Shown here piece by piece: positions 8,270 through 14,167 of a stretch of 14,167 nucleotides of DNA. The stretch spans positions 1 through 14,167 of the forward strand of contig JAFUNW010000128.1 in the NCBI GenBank assembly GCA_017472905.1. Direction: 5' to 3'. Numbering within the stretch: position 1 is the first letter of the stretch; every line of letters starts with the position of its first letter. The notes beneath the pieces were generated by a model. That model searched no databases. It had not been told where the DNA came from and saw nothing but the letters and a program-made list of their open reading frames with translations. The stretch comes from Bacteroidaceae bacterium (GTDB taxonomy: Bacteria > Bacteroidota > Bacteroidia > Bacteroidales > Bacteroidaceae). The position numbers and the translations under genes were made by a program.

Positions 8270-8300
8270 CAAAGGTAGAGGCTTTTTCTATTTAGGCAAA
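8270..8300 (-). promoter_or_regulatory. Promoter of the small-peptide unit (perfect Bacteroidetes consensus)
   Basis: Read on the minus strand, TTTG (8300-8297) is followed after exactly 19 bases by TACCTTTG (8277-8270), a full match to the TTTG-N19-TAnnTTTG consensus. Transcription would begin near 8263 and run left through the 29-codon frame to the terminator at 8044-8009. The -33 box lies inside the loop of an inverted repeat (8278-8287 with 8324-8333). Confidence 0.8.
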
Positions 8301-8333
8301 AAGAAAAATATGTTTTATAACATAAAAAGCCTC
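8278..8333. repeat. 10-bp inverted repeat bracketing the -33 box of the small-peptide promoter
   Basis: GAGGCTTTTT (8278-8287) and AAAAAGCCTC (8324-8333) are perfect inverted copies 36 bases apart. The left arm abuts the -7 box and the -33 box falls between the arms. A smaller inverted repeat, TATGTT/AACATA (8309-8314, 8319-8324), lies just inside the right arm. It may be a regulator site or a cruciform; a promoter-inversion switch is unlikely because the -7 box lies outside. Confidence 0.5.
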
Positions 8334-8371
8334 TTTTCTTGACTTGTATCAATAAAATAACAGTTCTATAT

Positions 8372-8596
8372 CGGATATTATGGCGCAATGAATAAGGGAA
8401 ATTCGGAACATTTGCAGCTTCGTTAGGCACAAGTTGAAAACTGCGGCTTGCTCTCGAAAATCTGTTGCCTTGCGGAGCAATTTTTGCCGTGCAGCAGACG
8501 AACTTCTGCTGCACGGCGGACGGAACTCTGCTGCACGGCAGATTTTCGAGAGCAAGTCGAGGATTTTCTTTGATTCTTCTCATTCCATAATATCCG
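8372..8596. repeat. Nested inverted-repeat element of about 225 bp with an internal 22-base tandem repeat
   Basis: Three levels of inverted repeat share one centre. The outer arms are 12 bp (8372-8383 with 8585-8596), continued by AATGA/TCATT (8387-8391, 8580-8584). The middle arms are a perfect 18 bp (8447-8464 with 8539-8556). The inner arms are a perfect 13 bp (8486-8498 with 8505-8517, loop CGAACT). The sequence TCTGCTGCACGGC recurs at 8527-8539, because 8497-8518 and 8519-8540 are imperfect 22-base tandem copies. The left inner arm can therefore pair with either copy. A minus-strand open frame across the region is rich in Arg/Pro/Ser and looks like a by-product of the repeats. The form suggests a dispersed non-autonomous repeat (MITE-like) or a structured RNA. 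No flanking target duplication was found. Confidence 0.75.
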
Positions 8597-8604
8597 ACTG
8601 ATAG

Positions 8605-8756
8605 TTAGTGTTTTGTATACTCAAAAGATAGAGGTTTCGTGAATTATCACACTTTATAGGGAGAGCCAAAAGGCGTAAAAAGCTTTTTTCTGTCGTGGTT
8701 TTGTTCGCAATACTTTGGATACCAAAGCTCTTGGGATAAAAAAAGAATGAATTCTT
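8605..8756. other. AT-rich upstream region of leuS, no gene seen
   Basis: No credible open frame is present on either strand. The only features seen are two short palindromes: AAAAAGCTTTTT (8677-8688) and CTTTGG-ATA-CCAAAG (8713-8727). The latter is 30 bases before the leuS -33 box and could be a regulator site. Confidence 0.45.
8713..8727. promoter_or_regulatory. Operator-like palindrome upstream of the leuS promoter
   Basis: CTTTGG and CCAAAG form perfect 6-base arms around ATA, about 30 bases before the -33 box. The position would suit an activator. No regulator family is suggested by the sequence, and a chance palindrome is possible. Confidence 0.3.
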
Positions 8757-8787
8757 TTTGTTCTCCCCTTGGTTTGCAGTATCTTTG
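8757..8787 (+). promoter_or_regulatory. leuS promoter (perfect Bacteroidetes consensus)
   Basis: TTTG (8757-8760), 19 bases, then TATCTTTG (8780-8787). Transcription should start near 8794, leaving a leader of about 48 bases before ATG 8842. The in-frame TTG at 8758 lies inside the -33 box and cannot be the start codon. Confidence 0.88.
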
Positions 8788-8841
8788 CGGTCAATTATTA
8801 TAATAAGGTATAATCATTTTATAAAAACAAGGATATCCGCT

Positions 8842-11676
8842 ATGGAATATAACTTTAGAGAAATCGAGCAAAAGTGGCAAAAACGATGGGTAGAGAATAA
8901 GACCTATCAAGTGACGGAAGACGCTACGAAGAAGAAATTTTATGTATTGAATATGTTCCCTTACCCTTCGGGTGCGGGACTTCATGTGGGGCATCCGTTG
9001 GGATATATCGCCAGCGACATCTATGCCCGCTATAAACGTTTGCAAGGATACAATGTGTTGAATCCGATGGGATATGATGCATACGGATTGCCGGCTGAAC
9101 AATATGCGATTCAAACCGGACAACATCCGGCCATCACTACGGAGGCTAATATCAATCGCTATCGCGAGCAGTTGGACAAAATAGGATTTTCGTTCGACTG
9201 GAGTCGCGAAGTGCGCACCTGCGAAGCGGGTTATTATCATTGGACGCAATGGGCTTTCCAGCAGATGTTCGATAGTTTTTATTGCAACAAAACGGAGAAA
9301 GCTTGTCCAATCAGTCGCTTGATTGCTCATTTCGAGAAGAATGGAACCGATGGATTGGATGTGGCTCAGAGCGAAGAACTCAGCTTCAGCGCTGCGGAGT
9401 GGAATGCCATGAGCGAGAAAGAGCAGCAGGAGGTGTTGATGAACTACCGCATAGCTTATTTGGGGGAAACAATGGTCAATTGGTGTCCGGCGTTAGGTAC
9501 GGTACTGGCCAACGATGAGGTGGTAGATGGTGTGAGCGAACGAGGCGGATATCCGGTCGTACAGAAGAAGATGCGTCAATGGTGTTTGCGTGTTTCTGCT
9601 TATGCCGGCCGTTTGTTAGAGGGATTGGATCGAATTGATTGGACTGATTCGTTGAAAGAGACGCAGCGCAATTGGATAGGTCGTTCGGAAGGTGCGGAAA
9701 TACGCTTTAAGGTGAAAGATAGCGACCTTGAGTTTACGATATTTACGACTCGCGCCGACACAATGTTCGGAGTAACCTTTATGGTGTTGGCTCCGGAGAG
9801 CGAGTTGGTATCTGCTTTGACTACTCCCGAACAGAAAGCTGAAGTGGAGGCCTATCTCGACCGTACGAAGAAGCGTACGGAGCGCGAACGCATAGCCGAC
9901 CGTAAGGTAAGCGGAGTGTTCAGCGGTTCGTATGCCGTAAATCCGTTTACGGGTGAGTCTGTACCGGTGTGGATTAGCGATTACGTGCTGGCGGGCTACG
10001 GAACGGGAGCTATCATGGCTGTTCCGGCTCATGACAGTAGAGACTATGCCTTTGCTCGGCATTTCGATTTGCCCATTGTTCCGTTGGTTGAAGGATGCGA
10101 TGTGAGCGAAGAGAGCTTCGATGCGAAAGAAGGTATTGTATGCAACTCTCCGAAATCGGGTGTAGAGCCTTATTGCGACTTGACGTTGAACGGGTTAACC
10201 ATCAAAGAGGCTATTGCAGCCACAAAAAAATATGTAGCAGAACATGGCTTGGGCCGCGTCAAGGTAAACTATCGTTTGCGTGATGCGATATTCAGTCGTC
10301 AACGTTATTGGGGCGAACCATTCCCGGTTTATTACAAGGATGGTATGCCTTACATGATTCCGAGCGAATGTTTGCCGTTGGAGCTTCCGGAAGTGGATAA
10401 GTTTTTGCCAACGGAAACGGGCGAACCTCCGTTGGGGAATGCTACGCGTTGGGCTTGGGATACTGTGGCCAAGAAGGTTACTGAGAACAGCCGAATTGAT
10501 GGAGTGACAGTTTTCCCATTGGAATTGAACACCATGCCCGGATTTGCAGGTTCTTCAGCTTATTATCTGCGCTATATGGATCCGACAAACGACAAGGCTC
10601 TCTTATCAACCGAGGTTGCCGGATATTGGCAGGATGTGGACCTTTATGTCGGCGGTACGGAACATGCTACGGGCCATTTGATTTACTCTCGTTTCTGGAA
10701 TAAATTTCTGTATGATCTGGGCGTGAGTCTGAAAGACGAGCCTTTCAAAAAGTTGGTGAATCAAGGAATGATTCAAGGACGAAGCAACTTTGTGTACCGT
10801 ATCAAGGATACGAATACGTTTGTTTCGGCCGGATTGAAAGATAAGTACGACACAACTCCGATTCATGTGGATGTAAACATCGTTTCGAACGATGTGTTGG
10901 ATGTGGAATCGTTCAAAGCTTGGCGTCCGGAGTATGCGGATGCAGAATTTATCTTGGAAGATGGTAAATATGTTTGCGGATGGGCTGTGGAAAAGATGTC
11001 GAAATCGATGTTCAATGTGGTGAATCCGGATATGATTGTTGAGAAATATGGAGCAGACACGTTGCGCATGTACGAAATGTTCTTGGGTCCTGTAGAGCAG
11101 AGCAAACCTTGGGATACGAACGGAATAGACGGTTGCCATCGCTTCCTGAAAAAGCTTTGGGGATTGTTCTGGTCCAAACAAGGCGATTTGCTGCTTACGA
11201 ACGAGGAGCCTACGCGCGAGGAGTTGAAGTCGGTACATAAATTGATAAAGAAAGTTACTACCGATATTGAGAACTTCTCTTATAATACATCGGTGAGTGC
11301 GTTTATGATTTGCGTGGGTGAGTTGCAGGGCTTGAAGTGTGGCAAGCGTGCAGTATTGGAGAACTTGGTGATTTTGTTGGCTCCGTTTGCTCCACATGTG
11401 AGTGAAGAACTGTGGGAACTATTGGGACACGATACCAGTGTGTGCGATGCCGAATGGCCTCAGTGTAATGAAGAATATTTGAAGGAGGATACGGTGCGTT
11501 ATACGGTTTCGTTCAACGGTAAGGCCCGTTTTACGATGGACTTTGCTGCTGATGCTGATCGCGATACGGTCTCCAAGGCGGTACTTGCAGCCGAAGCTTC
11601 CGGAAAATATTTGGAGGGTAAGGAACCGAAGAAGATTATCGTGGTGCCCGGAAAAATCGTGAACATTGTGATTTAA
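8842..11676 (+). CDS. leuS: Leucyl-tRNA synthetase
   Basis: This 944-residue cytoplasmic class I synthetase charges tRNA(Leu) and hydrolyses mischarged products. The start [16 protein letters not shown] is the usual LeuRS beginning, and the promoter position excludes earlier starts. The HIGH motif is HVGH (48-51) in [16 protein letters not shown]. The CP1 editing domain contains [10 protein letters not shown] (301-310) and AVPAHDSRD (393-401), the threonine-rich and aspartate-bearing editing motifs. KMSKS is at 718-722. A leucine-specific insertion (about 650-710) precedes it, and the anticodon-binding and C-terminal domains follow ([15 protein letters not shown], 848-862; ending PGKIVNIVI). 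Residues about 157-200 form an acidic insertion ([15 protein letters not shown]...) not present in E. coli LeuRS and, from memory, typical of Bacteroidetes. It leads a probable four-gene transcript with the YitT-family gene, rdgB and the porZ-like gene, since no -7 box occurs between them. Confidence 0.97.
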   Translation: MEYNFREIEQKWQKRWVENKTYQVTEDATKKKFYVLNMFPYPSGAGLHVGHPLGYIASDIYARYKRLQGYNVLNPMGYDAYGLPAEQYAIQTGQHPAITTEANINRYREQLDKIGFSFDWSREVRTCEAGYYHWTQWAFQQMFDSFYCNKTEKACPISRLIAHFEKNGTDGLDVAQSEELSFSAAEWNAMSEKEQQEVLMNYRIAYLGETMVNWCPALGTVLANDEVVDGVSERGGYPVVQKKMRQWCLRVSAYAGRLLEGLDRIDWTDSLKETQRNWIGRSEGAEIRFKVKDSDLEFTIFTTRADTMFGVTFMVLAPESELVSALTTPEQKAEVEAYLDRTKKRTERERIADRKVSGVFSGSYAVNPFTGESVPVWISDYVLAGYGTGAIMAVPAHDSRDYAFARHFDLPIVPLVEGCDVSEESFDAKEGIVCNSPKSGVEPYCDLTLNGLTIKEAIAATKKYVAEHGLGRVKVNYRLRDAIFSRQRYWGEPFPVYYKDGMPYMIPSECLPLELPEVDKFLPTETGEPPLGNATRWAWDTVAKKVTENSRIDGVTVFPLELNTMPGFAGSSAYYLRYMDPTNDKALLSTEVAGYWQDVDLYVGGTEHATGHLIYSRFWNKFLYDLGVSLKDEPFKKLVNQGMIQGRSNFVYRIKDTNTFVSAGLKDKYDTTPIHVDVNIVSNDVLDVESFKAWRPEYADAEFILEDGKYVCGWAVEKMSKSMFNVVNPDMIVEKYGADTLRMYEMFLGPVEQSKPWDTNGIDGCHRFLKKLWGLFWSKQGDLLLTNEEPTREELKSVHKLIKKVTTDIENFSYNTSVSAFMICVGELQGLKCGKRAVLENLVILLAPFAPHVSEELWELLGHDTSVCDAEWPQCNEEYLKEDTVRYTVSFNGKARFTMDFAADADRDTVSKAVLAAEASGKYLEGKEPKKIIVVPGKIVNIVI

Positions 11677-11684
11677 TCTTAATT

Positions 11685-11723
11685 TAGGAGGTAAAGGAGT
11701 TGGCGAACTCCTTTAAACTCCTA
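11685..11723 (+). other. Strong hairpin between leuS and the YitT-family gene, no T-run
   Basis: AAAGGAGTT (11693-11701) pairs with AACTCCTTT (11706-11714) around a GGCG tetraloop area. The stem is extended past a small internal loop by TAGGAG (11685-11690) with CTCCTA (11718-11723). It is followed by A residues, not T, so it is not a typical intrinsic terminator in this direction. It may act as an mRNA-end stabiliser or partial attenuator that lowers expression of the downstream genes. Confidence 0.55.
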
Positions 11724-11749
11724 AAAAACTAAATCATAAATTACAAAAA

Positions 11750-12664
11750 ATGATTTCATCAAGAAACAGACTTTTTCGAGAAGCCAAAGACTATTTGACG
11801 ATTACGTTAGGGTTGATGGCTTATGCTATGGGGTGGACTTTGTTTCTGCTTCCTTATCAGATTTCGACCGGTGGTGTGACCGGTATTTCGGCTATTATTT
11901 TCTATGCTACCGGCATAGAGATGCAATATAGCTACTTCGTAATAAATGCTGCTTTTTTGGGAGTGGCACTTTACGTTCTTGGGTTTAAATTCTGCTTGAA
12001 AACTATCTTCTCCGTATTGACATTGACGTTTTTTCTGGATTTCTTTCAAGAATTGATGAAAGACGAGTCTGGTACGTTGCTGCAGATTATAGGTCCGGGC
12101 CAGGATTTTATGGCGTGTGTCATCGGGTCTATTTTCTGTGGTGTAGGTATTGCAGTGGTGTTTAATGTGGGAGGCAGTACGGGGGGAACGGATATAATTG
12201 CAGCCATTGTTAATAAGTATCGTGCCGTAACGTTCGGCCGTATGATTATGGTGTGTGATGTGATTATCATTTCGTCCTGCTATTTTGTATTTCACGATTG
12301 GCGCCGGGTTGTTTTTGGCTTTGTGACACTGATTATCATTAGTTTTGTGATAGATTATGTAGTGAACAGTGCCCGACAGAGTGTACAGTTTCTTATTTTC
12401 AGTAAGAAGTATGATGAGATTGGGGAGGCTATCATGTCGGAGGTTAATCGGGGTGTGACGGTGCTTGATGGTACGGGTTTCTACAGCAAACAGCCGGTTA
12501 AAGTGTTGTGCGTATTGGCTCGTAAGGCAGAAGCCGTGAGTATATTCCGATTGGTGAAAGATATAGACCCGGAGGCTTTTATTTCTCAAAGCAATGTAGT
12601 TGGGGTGTATGGCGAAGGTTTTGATCAGATAAAGGTGAAGAGCAAGCGCATACAAAAAGGTTAA
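11750..12664 (+). CDS. YitT-family membrane protein (YitT/DUF161 membrane domain plus DUF2179)
   Basis: This 304-residue integral membrane protein belongs to a widespread family whose transport substrate is not established. The membrane part (about 15-205) shows about six hydrophobic segments and two internal repeats, each marked by a Ser/Thr-Gly-Gly motif: ISTGGVTGIS (38-47) and GGSTGGTDII (141-150). The repeats suggest an inverted-repeat fold. The C-terminal soluble domain (about 211-296), from SVQFLIFSKKYDEIGEAI to VVGVYGEGFDQIK, matches the DUF2179 domain, a PII-like ferredoxin fold that may sense a small ligand. The gene follows leuS by 73 bases containing a hairpin and no -7 box. It precedes rdgB by 74 bases. 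Conserved order with leuS and rdgB is familiar from Bacteroides, but no functional link is implied by the sequence. Confidence 0.9.
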   Translation: MISSRNRLFREAKDYLTITLGLMAYAMGWTLFLLPYQISTGGVTGISAIIFYATGIEMQYSYFVINAAFLGVALYVLGFKFCLKTIFSVLTLTFFLDFFQELMKDESGTLLQIIGPGQDFMACVIGSIFCGVGIAVVFNVGGSTGGTDIIAAIVNKYRAVTFGRMIMVCDVIIISSCYFVFHDWRRVVFGFVTLIIISFVIDYVVNSARQSVQFLIFSKKYDEIGEAIMSEVNRGVTVLDGTGFYSKQPVKVLCVLARKAEAVSIFRLVKDIDPEAFISQSNVVGVYGEGFDQIKVKSKRIQKG

Positions 12665-12738
12665 AGAGTTGTGAAAATCAGAATTAGTTCTGAGCAAAGT
12701 TCTTAATTAGCTTCGCAGTCATAAATTTAAATTATAAT

Positions 12739-13320
12739 ATGATAAAACTAGTTGTAGCAACGAATAATGCACACAAGTTGGATGAAATACGTGCTATTTT
12801 AGGCAATAAGATTGAACTGTTGAGTTTGAAGGAGATAGGACATTCGGGAGATATTCCGGAAACGGCTGATACATTGGAAGGGAATGCGCTGATGAAGGCC
12901 CGGTATATTCACGAACGGTATGGTTGTGATTGTTTTGCAGATGATACGGGGTTGGAAGTGGAGGCCTTGAATGGAGAACCCGGTGTGTATTCGGCTCGTT
13001 ATGCGGGTGAGGCAAACGATGCGGAAGCCAATATGCAGAAACTTTTGACCCGAATGGAGGGAAAAATTAATCGAAGTGCACAATTTCGCACGGTTATTGC
13101 GTTAATAATAGAGGAGAAAGAATATCTTTTTGAAGGTATAGTGCAAGGAGAGATTCTGCATGAACGTTGCGAGGGTGAAGGATTTGGCTACGACCCACTG
13201 TTTCGCCCACAGGGGTATGACGAGAGTTTCGCTCAATTGGGAAACGAGGTGAAAAACCGCATCAGTCATCGTGCACGGGCTGTGGAAAAATTGAATGACT
13301 TTTTGGAATCGCTCCGATAG
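12739..13320 (+). CDS. rdgB: XTP/dITP pyrophosphatase (RdgB/HAM1 family)
   Basis: This 193-residue cytoplasmic enzyme hydrolyses non-canonical purine nucleotides (dITP, XTP, ITP) to monophosphates and pyrophosphate, keeping deaminated bases out of DNA and RNA. The family motifs are complete: [13 protein letters not shown] (5-17) at the nucleotide-binding N-terminus, the acidic metal-binding ADDTGLEV (67-74), [10 protein letters not shown] (81-90), [10 protein letters not shown] (146-155) and ISHRARA (175-181). Length and order agree with E. coli RdgB (197 residues). The start ATG 12739 is fixed by the conserved strand [10 protein letters not shown]. No promoter consensus is seen in the 74 bases after the YitT-family gene, and the porZ-like gene starts 50 bases after its stop, so it is probably an internal operon gene. 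Confidence 0.97.
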   Translation: MIKLVVATNNAHKLDEIRAILGNKIELLSLKEIGHSGDIPETADTLEGNALMKARYIHERYGCDCFADDTGLEVEALNGEPGVYSARYAGEANDAEANMQKLLTRMEGKINRSAQFRTVIALIIEEKEYLFEGIVQGEILHERCEGEGFGYDPLFRPQGYDESFAQLGNEVKNRISHRARAVEKLNDFLESLR

Positions 13321-13370
13321 GAGTGAAGGGTTGATAATTGAGGGGGTGATTTAAATCATAAATTATAATC

Positions 13371-14167
13371 ATGATGGTGCGTAAGACGTTTACATTCATT
13401 TTATTATTGGGAGCTTTCGTTTGTAGCTATGCTCAATTGGCTATTGGGGAGTGGCAGACTATGATGGCCTATGACAAGAGTCAGTCGAGTGTTTTCTTTG
13501 GCGATAAGGTTTATGCTGTGTCTTCCGGTTCACTGTTTTCTTATTCGGTAGAGGATGGTGAGTTGCTGACCTATGATTTGGTGGGCGAGTTGAGTGATGT
13601 GACAGTTACGCATATAGCCTTGAACCGGACACAAAAGCGTTTGTTGATTGTTTATGACAACGGCAATATTGACTTGATGGATGAACGGGGCGAGGTATAT
13701 AACATGACTGATTTGAAGAACTCTTCTCTGACAGACAAAACAGTTGTGGGCATCACAATGAGCGGAAAGTATGCTTATATGTTTACGACATTCGGAGTGG
13801 TGGTGGTGAATGTCGCCGATGCAGAGATTACCGCAACTTATAATTTTGGAAATAGGGTGAATGCTTGTGCCGTTTTGAATGAACGCATATATGTCGCTTT
13901 TGAAAAGGGAGGGCTATATGTAGGGCAAAAATCGGACAATCTGTTGGATGTGTCGAATTGGAAAGTTTTAAGTAATGAAACATTCTCTTCTCTTTTGAAT
14001 TTTAAGAATGAACTGTGGGCCTCTTTAGCAGGAGGTTCTTTGGGGACGGTTAACTCGGAGAATGGTGAAGTGAAGCGTATTTTGGATGGTTCGTTCTCTT
14101 ATGTGGATGTAGTGAACGACTGTTTGTATGCCTATCGGAAAGATGGAGTGCTTTATCGCTTTGAATC
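13371..14167 (+). CDS. porZ: PorZ-like secreted beta-propeller protein, N-terminal part (runs off window)
   Basis: The frame is open from ATG 13371 to the window end, 265 codons without a stop; ATG 13374 is an equal alternative start. Residues 1-21 are a signal peptide (RKTF, hydrophobic core, CSYA cleavage before QLAIGEW). The mature part is a series of beta-strand repeats with turns such as GDKVYAVSSGSLFSY, LIVYDNGNIDLMDE and YAYMFTTFGVVVVN. This pattern fits the two-component-regulator-type propeller of PorZ, a surface component of the type IX secretion system in Porphyromonas gingivalis that takes part in attaching cargo to anionic LPS. Bacteroides encode homologues without a full type IX system being obvious, so the role here is uncertain. 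The C-terminal half is outside the window. It follows rdgB by 50 bases with no promoter consensus, so it is likely the last visible gene of the leuS operon. Confidence 0.65.
   Translation, partial: MMVRKTFTFILLLGAFVCSYAQLAIGEWQTMMAYDKSQSSVFFGDKVYAVSSGSLFSYSVEDGELLTYDLVGELSDVTVTHIALNRTQKRLLIVYDNGNIDLMDERGEVYNMTDLKNSSLTDKTVVGITMSGKYAYMFTTFGVVVVNVADAEITATYNFGNRVNACAVLNERIYVAFEKGGLYVGQKSDNLLDVSNWKVLSNETFSSLLNFKNELWASLAGGSLGTVNSENGEVKRILDGSFSYVDVVNDCLYAYRKDGVLYRFE

Noticed and set aside
8278..8333. Invertible phase-variable promoter
   Set aside because: Bacteroides promoter inversion needs both promoter boxes inside the inverted repeats and usually a longer segment; here the -7 box lies outside and the spacer is only 36 bases.
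8248..8583. Minus-strand 111-codon open frame
   Set aside because: It runs through the nested palindromes and over the small-peptide promoter, has no ribosome site or promoter of its own, and its composition follows the repeats.
8372..8596. CRISPR array
   Set aside because: Only two 22-base tandem copies with no spacers between them and no cas genes nearby.
8758..8841. Upstream TTG start extending LeuRS by 28 residues
   Set aside because: The TTG is part of the -33 box and the extension spans the promoter; the conserved LeuRS start is ATG 8842.

Overview
The window looks like chromosomal DNA of a Bacteroidales gut bacterium, most likely Bacteroides or a close relative. The promoters that can be read follow the Bacteroidetes pattern (TTTG, about 19 bases, TAnnTTTG) rather than -35/-10 boxes. 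Most start codons lack a strong Shine-Dalgarno and sit behind AT-rich leaders. The proteins match Bacteroides families: a family 1 pectate lyase, a MetRS with a C-terminal tRNA-binding domain, a PorZ-like propeller protein and an IS982-type transposase relic. Species assignment is inference.

Layout. 1-574: remnant of an IS982-family transposase that has lost its middle, its C-terminus and one catalytic Asp. 782-2986: secreted multidomain pectate lyase, standing alone without SusC/SusD partners in view. 3101-6022: metG and an MscS-type channel, 30 bases apart and probably one transcript, closed by a 20-bp hairpin terminator. 6239-7927: Na+/phosphate cotransporter with a PhoU-like tail, behind two overlapping -7 boxes and followed by a terminator. 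8009-8300, minus strand: a tiny self-contained transcription unit with a perfect promoter, a 95-base leader, a 29-codon hydrophobic peptide and its own terminator. 8372-8596: a non-coding element of nested inverted repeats and a 22-base tandem repeat. 8757-14167: a likely operon of leuS, a YitT-family membrane protein, rdgB, and the first 265 codons of a porZ-like gene that runs off the window.

How it fits together. Most genes are housekeeping: two aminoacyl-tRNA synthetases, nucleotide-pool sanitation, osmotic protection and phosphate uptake. The accessory pieces are the pectate lyase beside the dead insertion sequence and the intergenic stretch at 8009-8757. That stretch holds the least explained content: the small peptide unit, whose promoter is surrounded by palindromes, and next to it the nested-palindrome element. 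I see no CRISPR array, tRNA, rRNA, toxin-antitoxin pair or defence system. I did not find a clearly new large system; the small peptide unit and the palindromic element are the best candidates for something undescribed.
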